Source: Ascaphus truei (lineage: Eukaryota; Chordata; Amphibia; Anura; Ascaphidae). From it: a DNA stretch of 64,000 bases. The stretch covers positions 52,746,984-52,810,983 of the forward strand of contig CM071570.1 in the NCBI GenBank assembly GCA_036426205.1, written 5' to 3'. The notes below the pieces were generated by a model. The model ran no database searches. It was given only the letters and a program-made list of their open reading frames with translations, and had not been told where the DNA came from. The position numbers and the translations under genes are program-made. The number at the start of each line of letters is the position of its first letter. The first letter of the stretch is position 1. Positions 30,046 through 42,860 of this stretch are shown here, piece after piece.

Positions 30046-31020
30046 TAGATTATCCAAATGATTTACCCATTTCTGGTGCAAAAGAATGCTTTATCCTCCA
30101 ACCTACTGGGAACCTATTTTCACTCTGTTACTCTAAAGACACTCTCTGTTGGGCTCTGCAGCGTTGGTCAGGTCTTTTATTACAATCAGGATTTTTACTA
30201 CCATTCTGGTTACTACAAGGTAGTCATACAAATTCCTTCTTATGTCTTAGATGCCATATCAATTAGGAGACTAAAACTTTCCTTGGACCGTCGAGTATAT
30301 GTATTTAATGTATTGTCTTGGTTACAATGATCGTACAACACAGTGAATCGCTGCAAATCATAAATATGTTTGTTACAAATCCATACAATCTAATTGTGCA
30401 TTTTCTGTGCAGTAGCTGTAATTTGTATTCATCAGAAAAAAAATACAAATTAAACCTGTAAAAGTGTTTAAAAAATGTTTAAGTACATATACTTCTGAGT
30501 TGTGTGTTATTTAGTTTTGTCAGCCTTTCCTTTTTCCTTGCATCACACTGCCTCCCCCCTCCTCCCTCCCTCCTCCTCCCTCCCTCCTCCTTCAGCCCTC
30601 CTCCTTCAGCCCTATATTGCCTCTCTAGCCCATGAGAAAGTGAGATTCTCAGGTAGACTAAACGGGGGTCCTAAATACATTAGACTGTTATTGCAGAGGT
30701 GAAGCACCATGTTTCGCGGACCACCCTTTGTCAGGGACCCTGTGTGAGGCAGACTTTGCTTGCTTCTCTCAACTACCTACTAAGACAAATGCCCATCACT
30801 GTCCCTTCATCTTTCTGTCCATCACTACCCCTGCATTCCTCTGTGCTGTTATGGCACATGACAATATAATACGACACTGTGGAAACAAAATCAGAATATG
30901 CACATATAAATATCTGTATTTTTTTTTAAATACTTATTATGTACTGTAGCATAATAAGTAGTAGCATAATTCATCATGTATAGTAGAACTCCTGGAACTG
31001 AATTAGTAAAGATACTATTC
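30046..31020. other. Unassigned sequence with a CT-rich block
   Basis: CCTCCCTCC-type pyrimidine run at about 30550-30605. A hammerhead-like motif on the minus strand at 30697-30745 has its own entry. No gene seen. Confidence 0.4.
30697..30745 (-). ncRNA. Hammerhead-like motif, degenerate (site 9)
   Basis: Minus strand: CTGACAA, extra A, a weak stem II, then GCGAAACATGG. Position 3 is C and position 8 is A, so that pair is lost; stem II is at most three pairs. It is a decayed relative of the other sites. Confidence 0.25.
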
Positions 31021-31029
31021 TAGTATAAA

Positions 31030-31039
31030 TTTAATGTTA

Positions 31040-31078
<39 letters not shown>

Positions 31079-31210
31079 GTGGTATATATATATATAATAT
31101 ATAGCGATATTATATATCGGATTATAAATATATAGAGAATAGAGATATATGCTTGATATGATACCGTAATACACTAACTATATATATATATATATATATA
31201 TACTTACACA
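31030..31210. repeat. GT/TA microsatellite cluster
   Basis: (GT)n at about 31042-31072, (TA)n at about 31083-31100 and about 31180-31202, with imperfect AT palindromes between them. Confidence 0.9.
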
Positions 31211-32814
31211 TATACATACAAACACATACTATTCATCCAGTTTCTTCGAAAAGTCACTAAACAAATGGAGCATGTGCTAATAGGGACCACTTTAACAAGG
31301 GGTTTGGCCCTGTAAATAGATATCTTCCTTTGCACAGCTTCAATTCATTATGTCCAGCATGATCGTAATAGTGTGTAATTGAACACTAAAGTACTAATCT
31401 ATATGGAAATCTTGGAACCTGAGAAATACATGGACAACCTTAAATACTCCCATAGGCAGAACTGCCAAGTGAGTTTTCTGCATTCTAACAGACTTGGGTA
31501 TAGTTGGTAGGTGATCCTTGAGGGAACTTGAAAGGTGTAATATAGGATAATGTGTTTGCATTCTGCTACCATGGTGGGATATAACTGGATTACTTTTATT
31601 TATTTATTGTATTGATGATATAATGAAACAAAACATAATCCAAATCACACTTTTGGTATAAAAGTACTGGATAGCAAAACATTTACAGTAGTAAGCTATT
31701 TTTTTTTAACTTTGCTGATTCGTTACTTTCTGGATGTGTAAACTTTTTTTGTATGGTTGTGGAAAAAAAGCTTATACAAAGTGGCTTTAAAGCAGCAGCC
31801 CAGGTTGCATTTCTTGCTTTTTTGTTGTTGTAGGCTAGAAGCAGGTTGTCTCCGGAGCTCAACCCCATTCATTTCAGTACCGGTAACCCCCTGCTTCCAG
31901 AGATACCTACCTCCACAGGGGGTGCCGGACTCTCTGTGCAAGGGGTTCCCCAGACCTGAAATTAATGGGGTTCAGTTCTAGAGGCTCGCTGATATATACT
32001 AGCAATGCAACCTGGACTACTGCTTTAGCATATATTATAATATTAAGTATAGCTACGAGGGTTATATAGTAACCTTTGATAACCTAAGATTAGAGACTCA
32101 TGGAAAATCACTTTGCCCCTGAAGTACCTACAGTAGTAATATAACTGGATCTTTAATACACCTCTCCTAACTGCTGTTATTGTCCCTACTATGTGAGCAA
32201 CAAACTCCAGAACTTTCACAGTTCCCAATTCCCACTAACCAATTGCATTGCGATATCTTCAAGAAAGCTAAAAAGGAGACTCACTGTTGACAAGACAAGT
32301 TAAAAATGACACACAAATGTGAAAATCAATGCAGCTTTCCAGCATGTATCATACTGTAGGTGCCAGTTTCGTGCACACACTGAAATGTATTAAAGGGCCT
32401 CCTGTCACTTTAGTAAACATACAGTATATTGGAACTGCAATAAACTGAAGGCGTTGAACTATGTAATTTCTTCTGAGCCACTTTTAATATGTGTCCAAGA
32501 TCTGTGTAGACTGGTAGTCTAGAAAGAAGGTTCACACATCCATACTGTATTTACTGCTTGTGCACTAGTTCAGGACTTGTACAGTATAATGCACTAGTTA
32601 CGGACTTACCGTTGAAATAAGGTAGTAACAGTTCCCAAAATGTGAGGATCAGGGCTGAGTTATAAAGCAAGAAACTATTTGAGAAATATCACAGTTTAAA
32701 AAAAGGTCAATAAAAGGGAACCTTTTGGGGGGGGGGGGGCACTGTCCTCCCTGTCACTGCCGTAGGACTGCCCCCCCCCTTGTTGGTAGCCTGTGAGCCC
32801 TTCCTATCAGTCTT
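31211..32814. other. Unassigned AT-rich sequence
   Basis: No gene or clear transposon ends. Poly-G at about 32727-32740 and poly-C at about 32770-32780. Confidence 0.35.
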
Positions 32815-33488
32815 TTACCTCCTCGATCTCACGCGCTCTCGCTCTATTTTTCCCTGCCTTTTTTCCACTTTCTCTCTTACCCATCTCTCTCTTTCCCCTC
32901 CCTCTCTCTCTCTCTTTCCCCTCCCTCTCTCTCTCGCTCTTCCCCCCCTCTCTCTCGCTCTTCCCCCTCTCTCACTCACTCTTCCCCCTCCCTCTCACTC
33001 TCCCCTCTCACTCGCTCTTCCCCCTCCCTCTCTTGCTCTCCCCTCTCCCTCTCTTGCTCTTCCTCTCCCTCTCTTGCTCTTCCTCCCCCTCTCTCGCTCT
33101 TCCTCCCTCTCATCCTCTTCCTTCCTCCCTCTCTTCTCTCTTCCGTCCCTCTCTCCTTCCCTCCTCTTCCCTCTCTCTCGCTCTTCACCCCTCCCTCTCT
33201 CTCGCTCTTCCCCTACCCCTCCCTCTCTCTCGCTCTTTCTCCCCCCCTCTCTCTCGCTCTTCCCCTCCCTCGCTCTTCCCCTCCCTCCCTCTCTTGCTCT
33301 TCCCCCTCCCTCTCTCTTGCTCTTCCCCCTCCCTCTCTCTCGCTCTTTCCCTTTCCCTTTATCTCTCTCTTCCCCGTCCCTCTCTCTCTCTTCCCCCTCC
33401 CTCTCTCTCGCTCTTCCCCCACCCTCTGTCTTGCTCTTCCCCCTCCCTCTCTCTTGCTCTTCCCCCTCCCTCTCTCTGCTTCCCCCTC

Positions 33489-33519
<31 letters not shown>

Positions 33520-33970
33520 CACCCCCCTTCTCTCTCTCTCTCTCTCTCACACACACACTCTTCCCCCCCTCTCCATCACTCTTCCCCCTCGCTCTTGCTC
33601 TTCCCTCTCTCTTTCTTCCCCTCTTTCTCACTCTTCCCCCTGTCTCCCCCTCCTATTCTCTCAATTCCCCACTCACAATTCCTCCCACCCTTTACAACCC
33701 CCCCTCATAAATCCTCCTCCTCTCTACCACCATACACAACCCCCCCAATCACACACAAATCCTCTCGCCGCACCACACAAATTCTCCCCTTACCTCCACA
33801 TAAACAAATCCTCCCCCTCCCCACATACACAAATCCTCACCTCCATTACACACAAATCCTCTACCCCCCTCTACACACACACCTACTCTACCTGCCCCTC
33901 TGTACACCCACAAATCCACAACTCCCACCCCTCCACACACAAAGTCACATCCCCCCCTCCACACACACAT
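32815..33970. repeat. 1.1-kb polypyrimidine minisatellite
   Basis: CTCTCTCGCTCTTCCCCCTCC-type units repeat from about 32880 to 33640. They grade into CACAAATCCTC-type units at about 33710-33970. The plus strand has almost no purines for 700 bases. The long frames in both directions follow from composition and are not genes. Confidence 0.92.
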
Positions 33971-35546
33971 TTTTGGTTATACACCTTTATTGTGCTTAAC
34001 CCCCAGCCCTTTTTTCTTTTTTTATTGCTATGTTTAACATAAAGTGGGCCCATTTAAAAAAAATTAAATAAATAAAAATGTGAATGTAATGACGTAGGGA
34101 CTGAATTATGTCGGTCACTGTCCCACGAGCTCTAATCTTCTTTCTGTGAGCAATAAAAGTGGAGTTCTTCAATTGCAAAAGGAAGTTCATACTTTGGTGC
34201 TTTCTGTGCAAGAATTACATTTTTTTACTGGTAACTTGTAATAAAAATAGTCAACAGCATGCATTCCCGATACAATGCTTGTGATTTCGCTAGTCATCAC
34301 TATAACTTACATCTATGTAATCAAATAATATGCCTCATAATATTCACAATGACTTTGCACATTAGATTGACCTATCCCTTCCCCTTTTTTTTATAAAAAA
34401 TTTACTATTTTTGGATGTCTGAGGAACCAACACTGCTTTCCCATGGACTGTATGATGACTAAAATGTATTTTGGAATATTATGATTAATGTCACTTGTGA
34501 TAAAATCAGACAGAAGAATTTCATTTCAGAAGAGTTTGTTTTCACGGGGTATTCATTTATTGTTGTTATATTTTTTTTAACTAACTTTTTAAAAGAATAT
34601 TGTATTGCTGCAGTTTATTTCTAAAGGAGCTTCTTCAATAATATAAAATAATAAATGCATGTCCACATGTACTGTAATTATAACATCATGATTTTTATAA
34701 TAATTATGACATATTGTGCTTGAATATATCATACTTGGCTGACTATTTTGACTTTTCCAATTGAGTAAAGTGCTTTCAAAAGTGCACACCGTTTTAGTGA
34801 AATATAGGCTAAGCAACACAATTTTCCATGTACCTGTATATTTATAGTTGTATACCTTTTGATGATATTAAAGGTTTCTGTACTGTACAGTATCTATTAT
34901 CATGAACTGCTCAGTGCACTGAAACAGGAACCAAATTTCACTAACTGCTTGGCATGACAAATCCAGACTTTTATAGAAAGCTGTGCTTTAGCTTGCTATG
35001 TACAAAGTGGCAAAGTGTGTAGCTAATAAAAACTGGTCAGTTGTTTAAAACTTAGTTAAAAAAAAGAAAAGAATACATTTCACAACTAAAAGGGATGCAA
35101 ATTGTACTGTATTTAGCTACTGGAAGTTACGCATCTGCTGCCAGCTACCAGAAAAGATGTGTGTTCTCTGGCATGTAATCTGAGTTTGCTCCTTTCTTTT
35201 AAAGACATCATTGCATAAAAATTCAGAAACTAATGTTACGGGTCACAGGATCACTATCATAATACAATGCCATGTATTATACATGAATTTGTGTTATATC
35301 ATATTAATCTGCAATGAAGCTTTTGTGCAACAAATTAGAAACACATATACAGTACATATATATATATACACACACACACACACACCGAATTCAGAAAAAA
35401 AGGCCCCTTTCGTTTTTTATAATTTATATATTTCTTGCTCAATCCTCATGCACAATTGTATGTCTGTTATATGTTATATAATCTATAATATAGATTAACA
35501 CCATAGTATATAAGAAGCACAATGTAGACAATCAACTGATGTTAAC
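33971..35546. other. Unassigned, unique-looking AT-rich sequence
   Basis: No repeat family or gene recognised. TA/CA microsatellite at about 35354-35386. Confidence 0.35.
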
Positions 35547-35972
35547 GAAATTGATGTCTCTGTATTGTGTCAACAAGTACCAAACACACTGTGGTAGGTT
35601 CATTTTCATTAAACGAGAAATAGGAGTTTTTCCTTCGTAGCTCGAATATGTGTTAAACTGCTGTAATCTTGTCTGAAACACTAGAATTACTATAAAGTTT
35701 GAGTTCAAAGTATGGTACGAAGTGTGTTCAAAATGTCCTCCTGAAGACGAGAACGCCACTGTCTGATTGCATAATCGATAACATGTTGATCTAGCTGTTT
35801 CCACCCCTGAACGATACGTTGTTTTACGAATTAGTTTTTTCAGTCCTCCTCGCCACCATCTTTTATCAGGATACATTTTATGTAAGCATTTTGGACCATA
35901 ATTCAGGCTCTGTCTCAAGCACTTTATTACGTGCTTATCTTCTTCACTAAACACCATTTTGTAACTATGCAC
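35532..35972 (-). pseudogene. Mariner-like transposase with internal deletion
   Basis: A 146-residue open frame starting at 35972. The N-terminus (MVFSEEDKHVIKCLRQ, then GPKCLHKMYPDKRWWRGGLK) is the helix-turn-helix region of a mariner/IS630-type transposase. Near residue 75, GGHFEH is the motif usually found at the extreme C-terminus of such transposases. The catalytic DDE core, several hundred residues in relatives, is missing, while the frame stays open through the joint and the 3' UTR into the right terminal repeat. It could at most make a DNA-binding fragment. Family assigned from memory of the N-terminal motif. Confidence 0.6.
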
Positions 35973-36004
35973 TTGATGAGGTCATAATGCTGTCACCAAT
36001 TCCA
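35547..36004 (-). mobile_element. Internally deleted mariner-like element
   Basis: Imperfect inverted ends: GAAATTGATGTCTCTGTATT on the left pairs with the complement of AATGCTGTCACCAATTCC on the right. Similarity extends into a TCAACAAGT/ACTTGATGA portion. The element is just longer than the truncated ORF it contains. Target duplication not resolved. Confidence 0.5.
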
Positions 36005-36430
36005 ATGAATATTTATTAGATTATCAAATCATTCGTAAATGTAGTAATCTATAATTACCCTCCAAGTTCCAAAAGGTTACATTTTAATCTTGTTATTTTG
36101 CCTCCCAAAGGAGCCTTTTTCAAGAGCACCACAAGTGTAACAGTGACCGCATTTATACATTAAACCAAGTACTTCTAACCCCTGAAAAACCCAGCAAAAA
36201 CCTGACTCTGTTAACCCCTGGTGATATCATGAGGCAGGTGGAGACCTAGTGGGGCCAACGGGGCTCAAAATCCAAAGTGAAAAATAGGGGAAGGGGAGCT
36301 TTCCTAGGTAGGGATGGATATCCCTAGTAATGTAAAATAACCCGGCAGCAATATTCAGATCATCATATCCGTATAGCAACAATAGTAAAATCTATCAATA
36401 TACTGGAGGTCGCAATAGTAACCATATAAG
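36005..36430. other. Unassigned sequence
   Basis: Nothing recognised. Confidence 0.3.
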
Positions 36431-37025
36431 CAGTGCTTGACAAATCACTCAAAAGTCTACTCGCCACCTAGCCCCGCCCCCAGTCCCGCTTTTTCAAAAA
36501 AGAAATTGAATAAATTCCTAGTAAGAACTAATAAAATTTGTTTTGACATAACAATTTATTTATTGTATTACATTTATACTTTACTACAATTAGTCCTTGT
36601 TACATAGCTACGTACGTGTACGCGCTTGTGTGTGTATATCGGATGACCTCACTAACCTAGAAAAAAAAGCCAGATATGAAGTACAAGTTTCCTGAACCCA
36701 TTAACCAGTGTCTGGATGCCCCCGCTTCACAATTTTCTAAAGCAGCAATCCCGCCTGGGATCTTACCTGATCCGCAGTCCCTCAATGTCCAGGTACCCTC
36801 ATTTCTGCAATGTTATATATTGAAGGGGAGGTGTTCCCTACCTGTCTTCTGGGGATTCCGATGTCTCCCGTGTGAAGCTTGAGATTCAGATCTGGAAGAA
36901 AGCAGTATAGGTTATTTCAGTGTAGGTATAGGGCAATTAAGATATATAGGGTAAATAAGATATCCAGAGTGTATGTGTGAGACAGAGAGATTGAGAGAGA
37001 GAGAGAGTGTGTGTGTGACAGAGAG

Positions 37026-37059
<34 letters not shown>

Positions 37060-37140
37060 TGTGTGTCTGTGTGTGGTGTGGTGTGTGGGTGTGTGTGTTG
37101 GTGTGTGTGTGTTTGGTGGTGTGTTTTTTGGGTGTTGTGT

Positions 37141-37190
<50 letters not shown>

Positions 37191-37440
37191 AGAGAGAGTG
37201 AGAGACAGGGTGGGTGACCAGGACTGACTTGGCGGGTGGATAGGTGACCCTGACTGACTGGGTGGGTAGGTGACTGACTGGGGGCAAAGGCGGGCATGGG
37301 AGACCAGGTGGGGGCCAGGGGAGACCAGGTGGGGTCCAAGGGAGACTAGGGGGGGTATCGGACACAAGGGGTGGTCCATCGGACACAAGGGGTTTGGTGC
37401 ATTCCCGAGACTCCTCTCCCACCCATGCCTGTTCAACCTT
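36431..37440 (+). mobile_element. hAT-like minisatellite carrier, family B, copy without a clear right end
   Basis: Starts CAGTGCTTGACAAATCACTC. It shares with 44810-47171 the AAAAGTCTACTCGCCACCTA block, the ACCAGTGTCTGGATGCCCCC block (about 36707) and TAAGATATATAGGGTAAATA. Where the other copy has GAGAGAGGGGGTGA units, this one has (GA)n and (GT)n at 36976-37192 and GGTGACC/GGGAGACCAGGTGGG units to 37400. The right terminal repeat was not found, so the right limit is approximate. Confidence 0.65.
36976..37200. repeat. GA and GT microsatellites
   Basis: Alternating GA and GT tracts, longest (GT)n at about 37142-37189, inside the family B carrier. Confidence 0.92.
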
Positions 37441-37548
37441 AAGAGCCCTCAAGACCTCCATTTTGTTGGGGGATGCTCTGCAGATTTTCTCCTTTCCCTC
37501 CTGGTGGAGCTCCCAGGGGACAGGCTCTCCAGAGTCTGGGTAATGAGT

Positions 37549-37970
37549 CAGTGGGAGGAATGCATACTATGGGGTATGATGTAAACGAAAAACTATCCAC
37601 CTCCAGTGCTGTGGGTCCGAACAGATCTCCTGTCTGCTGATCATTTCCTCCACGAACTAGCAACCCGCAAGGTGCTTGTAAGGACTGTCTGTCACCCTTT
37701 GCTTCATTCTGTCTGATTGGTTACAGGACGACTCAATGAGAACAAGCTGAGGTTACACTTTGTACTGCAACACTGAGAGGACATCAAAAAGACTCCCTGA
37801 TCACTACAATATTGGACTCTACTAGGCTTTGTCATCATGTTGCAAAGTAAGACGGTTTTTTAAATACAGCTTTGTGTCACCTGACTGCCGGACTTGTTCA
37901 GCCCCTCAGCGCTAGAGGTGGATGGTTTTACGTTTACATCATACCGCAATAGTATGCATTCCTCCCACTG
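37549..37970. mobile_element. Non-autonomous element with ~70-bp inverted ends
   Basis: CAGTGGGAGGAATGCATACT at the left and AGTATGCATTCCTCCCACTG at the right are perfect complements. Similarity continues inward through GTATGATGTAAACG and TATCCACCTC. 422 bp with no transposase frame. CAGTG ends suggest hAT, but the flanking 8-mers do not match. Confidence 0.75.
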
Positions 37971-40190
37971 GTGTTATTCATAAGGTACCGTTGTTTGAGG
38001 AGCTACAATTGTAAAACTTTTTATTTACTTATAGTTAGAATATAGTCTCTTACAAACAAGCAGCCCAGCTTTCCAGTCCTAAATATCCTACAAGGCAACT
38101 TTTGTTCCCCAACAGTTCTAATTTTGGATTCAGCCACCTTCAGGGAAATATCTGCATAATTGATTGTAGTGACATAAAACCTTTTTCACGTATAATTCTG
38201 CGGTATATCTAGCTGAATGATGCAGCGCAAGCACACGGAGTTCTTGCTTTGATGAGCTTACAATCCAATGTTGGTGCCCATTGTCATGGGAGACCAGGCA
38301 ATTTACACCTTTTTACCAGGATCATGCATTGAGCAAAACGAGTGAATTAAATAAATTGTAAATTTATTCACAAGAAAAGGCATACACACAATGATACACA
38401 AACTACAAAATACACACTTACTTGGGAATTGGGGTAACAACCTAGGCTCTCCTAGGTGCAGGGAATCCTAACCTTGATAACAGTTGCAAAAACAGGACAG
38501 AAAATATTCTAGGCAGGTTTCGCTGAAGCAGCCCTTTTCTTGCTGGAGACTTGAAACTGGAAACTTAGAATCTGAGAATCTTAGAGGACTGGAGAACTAA
38601 CTATCTGCTGGGCGCAAGGGGTTATAATACCTCTGACTTTAATAATTCACAGAATACTACACCCCTATCAGAAGCATGAGAATATTCTCAGCAACCAATC
38701 CGAGACAAACCGGTAGAAAAAACGGGGTTACCTGGAAATCTGAATGAGCCATGGGGCATGTGCAATTTGGCACCTTTGGCCCTGGTTCCCTCAATGCCAC
38801 CCGCGGTGACAGGCTCCTGCCAGTCCTATGGGGCAAATGGAAATGCAAAGAGCGTCCATTGATCTCAGGACGTGGATACTTGAATCCTTCCCTCCTGTCC
38901 AAATGGTCATGACACCTCGGACATCCTCAGGGGCTTTCATCTCCAGATGTCTTGCCAGACCTACTGGCACAAATTGGTAGCCCCAGTGACCTCTCAGACA
39001 TTGGTTCTGAAAGTCCCAGCTCATTTCTGTGCACAAACAGATGTGTTTTAAAACACACTGGTCCATAAAATGTACACTTTAAAAATATCCTAAGTCTTTT
39101 GGTTATGGGAAATAGAATAAGAAGCTGCACGTTATTTCTTACTAGCCATATTCCCCACACTCTGTACAATAAACTTAAGACTTTTAAAGTCCCCTCACAA
39201 CGTGTAGATGATTGGAGTACTCCCAGAACCTCTAAGCAGGTTCTGGGTTACCTGTACAGTAACTGGGTATCCCCCCTAACCTGGGGCCCCTTATAGTTAC
39301 AGGGATACTTTACATCCCTTTGCACAATTTACCTTTCTGGGCTGTGCTGAAGCAGCGGCCCCTAGTGGTGAGTTGCGCAAGCATTTTCAAGGGGAAATAT
39401 TACCGAGATAATGGGTCTACATGCATCCAGGCATCCGACCTGATTCCTGGGTACATTTTTAGGGCAACCAGCAACTCTGGGCCCTGACTAGATAGACACA
39501 ATCTGACAACACTTTCTCTGTACGCCCCCCTCCCCCCCCCCTCCCCACCTAGCCCCTGAAACTCATACCACAGCAATCCCTGCTTGCTGGCATCCCTGGA
39601 AAGGTAAAAGCGTAAAAATTTTGTATTGTCGCATAATTACAGGTAATGCTTTTACAACAGTTGGATTCAAGAGCTGACACTCCTGAACCCCAAAACATGG
39701 ATCAGAGGTAACCAAACAGGCTTAACCTTTATTAGTGAGCCTGGTTACCTCTTCACCATCACACCCATGGCTTGTGATCTGACACTGGGCTTCCAATTGG
39801 TTTTCCCAATGCAGTTTCATTGCCACTAGACCACAATTGGGGAATATACAGTATATACAAATAAAGGAAGATACATTTGGTAAATATGAAGTTGCCTGAG
39901 CTGTTTAAATAGAAATAATGTACATTTAAGATAGAAAAATGAGTGATGTGTAGTTTTATATGCCATGCAAGATTTATATACATAAAGGTCATATATCCTA
40001 TGAATTACGCTGCTGCTGTCCAGTTATTGTTGGTGCTTTCATAGTTTGGTTTATTTTTGCTCTTTCCATTCCATTTCAAATGGCATCACTAATTTATTTT
40101 TTACTTTCCGTGAAGTTTACGTTTGATAAGTATTTCAGAAAGCTCTCCAAAAGTATATTGTGTTGGGAACTTGGAGAGGTGAGAATAAGA
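37971..40190. other. Unassigned repeat-like sequence
   Basis: A small L2-tail resemblance at about 38218-38275 (GAGCTTACAATCC). The rest may be one or two unclassified dispersed elements. C run at 39528-39542. No gene recognised. Confidence 0.35.
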
Positions 40191-40599
40191 AATTATATTT
40201 TCAGCATCTTCCATGGCAGCAAAATACACCTGGGATAATTCCTCCCCTATCTGGTAGGATGCAAATTGTGACTGGTATAAAGAAGGTGTGGTTCCCTTGC
40301 TGGTGGGTTCTTGTCCTACCTTAGCGTGCGAAACGAGCTGTTGCCTTGAGCTTTTGCTGGCATATTGGTTGTTTTGTCAGGCTGCTCTCAGGTCACCGTG
40401 TTCCACATCAGTGTTATGAATCCCTCTTTCCACCATCCCCTATGTCAGTCTAGCCACCCCACCGATGGCCTGTACCTCCCCCACCCTCAGAGGATTGTCT
40501 GGCCGCCTGGTTTCACACATATTGGTGGTGGGCTTGCATTGTAGTGGATTTACTTACCTTTCTTCAAGAGAGCCTTAATCTGTGGTGTCAAACAGCCAG

Positions 40600-41440
40600 C
40601 GCAGCAGGCCTATGGCTCGGACGTTTCTCCTGTGGAATCGCCCAATTATCCTGCATGGTTATCGCGTCTTCGGCGGCATGGCCGGTGATGTAATTTTTGC
40701 CGCAGGATGTAGTGACATCACTGCAGAAATGACCACTGTGGAACTAGAGGCGTTGATCATGAAGGTATTTGATGCTTTAATGTTGCTACAGGTGTCTTAA
40801 GGAGAGTGTGATCAGAAGCTGCCAACATCTAGCCACACACAATTATGTAGTGACTGTGTGAAGAAGTTGGTGGAGGTGGAAGGTCTGGATGAAGACTTTG
40901 CTTAAGCATTCCAGATCACAGACTTGGGTGGATTTAGATTACAACAGTATGCGGGAATTTAAGGATCACGGAAGTTTTTTCGAGCATGGTGAATGTTCCT
41001 CATCAAAAGAGGGTGAGATCAATGAAGATTCAGGATCTTTTAAATTAGATTAAATTGATAAGTTTGATCATGTTTATGAGGGAGATCCTTTACATTGAGG
41101 ATGCAAAGGAAGGGATGAGAGTGCTGGATCAACAGAACCAATAAAAAATGGAACCAATGTAGAATGGGCTTCACTGGGTAGAAGATCTGCTTTGACAAAA
41201 AATTTCTTACACATGTACCCATTTAATGAAGTGAGCTGTAAACATTGGAATGTTTTACCAAAGGTGGATGCAGCTATGGCCTAAATCCCATTCCACTGGA
41301 AAATGGATCTTTTACGGATCCGAGGGATCACCACATGGAACATGTTTCCGCAAGCAATCTTCTGCGTTAACAGCAACACTTAAACTTTCCTCAGTTGAAG
41401 AGAATGGGATCATAATCGCCCTTTGTCAGGCCCCCCAGAA
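40600..41440 (+). pseudogene. DIRS gag remnant
   Basis: Across shifted frames: LPTSSHTQLCSDCVKKL resembles the Cys-pair region of the intact DIRS gag. Near 41211, MYPFNEVSCKHWNVLPKVDA aligns with MYPFPQEEVKNWEVSPKVD. Stops and indels throughout. The match supports gag identity and the plus orientation of the element. Confidence 0.6.
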
Positions 41441-41689
41441 TATGTTTTTAGAAAGCAAGATCTAATAATAATAACCTTATAGACAAAGGTGGGTTTGTAT
41501 CAGTCAATAATTGACTACATTATATATTAGTGTAGGGTTATAATCTATATTCTTAAAGTTAATTGCAGTAGGGCGTATATAAGAGACTGGAATATTTGGT
41601 TTTAAAATATGTTATTCATTTTACATTGTTAATAAATGAAGATTCAAGAGGCATTTGCTCTTGTCCAATTTTTTGGGGGTTTTAATTAA

Positions 41690-41880
41690 TGCAGCAGTTC
41701 CTTGCCTTTATGGCAGTGCGATTATCTAAGCTGCCGATCGATCCATTCTCCTGTGATCGATCGACAAGATCCTGCTTCCCAGGGCACGCTTTATGGCTGC
41801 CTCTTTCAATTGAGGAAGTAGTGTGGCTTTCTAAATGGTTGCTATAGCAACCCAAGGAAGCTTCATACATTAAAAATTAT
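41690..41880 (+). repeat. Dispersed repeat R1, second copy
   Basis: Shares CTAAGCTGCCGATCGAT and AAGATCCTGCTTCCCA with 14150-14270. Inserted between the gag and recombinase remnants of the second DIRS. Confidence 0.6.
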
Positions 41881-41884
41881 TAAG

Positions 41885-42055
41885 TTGATATAGGGGCTTC
41901 AGTGTAAATTCCAGAAGTCCTGTTCGTGTCATTTATTATTAAAATCCAGGATTAATGTTGGGGTAAGAATCAGTTTAAATCGAAAACAAAGGGACTTGTT
42001 TAGAAGATTAGCTCAGTATTTGCATAGATTTGTTGTTTTCTTTTTATTTGCCATA
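41885..42055 (+). repeat. 165-bp direct repeat, copy 1
   Basis: TTCAGTGTAAATTCCAGAAG through GTTGTTTTCTTTTTATTTG is repeated at 43322-43487 with only a handful of differences. A poly-G run follows at 42064-42081. Confidence 0.9.
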
Positions 42056-42589
42056 AAGAGTGTGGGGGGGGGGGGGGGGGTGGAGCAATGCAGTAAGTAT
42101 TTAACACTACACAACTGATTTATTAAAAACAAACAAAAAGGAGTTTTAATTAAATGCTGCTTCAGTATTATTATTCAATTGGTTACAAAGTACAACACCT
42201 AGTAATTGTTCTCCTTATTTCTTTATACAACTGGATACAGAGTGCAAGACTAAGTGGCTTTTCTTCACTGCAGTTGGCTTTTGCATTTGATCAGGGTACT
42301 ACTGTATGTCTCTAAAGTTGCTTACTATCAAAGTCGTATTTTTAACAGCAATCACTACAGCACATTGGAGAGTTACAGGCCTTATTGTGCTAACAGCCCT
42401 ATTTTAAAGTTCTTCAGGATAAGATTGTCATGCAGTCAGTACATCTGTTCAGATGAACGATGGTATCTATACACTTCATCTGAACCAGGATATAGTTCCT
42501 TGCGTCTGTCCTAATCCAGCTAATGAAAAAAAAAAAAAGATATTGCATAATTTGAATGTACAGAAAACCAAATATTTCAGAAAGATTTT

Positions 42590-42860
42590 GCATTTATTTG
42601 TCCTGTTCAAAGGTTCCAGGAAAGGTCAAGCAGCCTTTGTTTCTTCAATATCTAGATTGATCAAGTCGGCCACCTGTAAGCATATGGAATCCAGGTCCAT
42701 TGCACCAGAACAATGGTGGCACCAAGGGCAGAGAATACGCAGGTCAACTACATGGACTTCCTTACATATTTTTTCAAAGCTTTATCATCTGGATCTGCAG
42801 GCCTCAGCAGATGCTAAATTCAGCAGAAAGGTTCTCCAAGCAGTAGTCCCTGCAGCCAGG
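42590..42860 (+). pseudogene. DIRS tyrosine recombinase C-terminal remnant
   Basis: SRKGQAAFVSSISRLIKSAT aligns with PKKGQAASKTTISQWIVSCI of the intact DIRS. HIFSKLYHLDLQASADAKFS, then RKVLQAVV, aligns with TFLKYYRLDVQSSADASFG, then RRVLESVV, and includes the catalytic Tyr. The HSTRAM segment between them is degraded, so the protein would be inactive even if made. Confidence 0.75.

Noticed and set aside
32780..34042. 420- and 305-residue Ser/Leu/Pro ORFs
   Set aside because: Produced by the CT-rich minisatellite, with mirror Arg/Glu ORFs on the other strand. No domain.
36912..37436. 174-residue His/Thr-rich ORF
   Set aside because: Translation of a GT/GA microsatellite.
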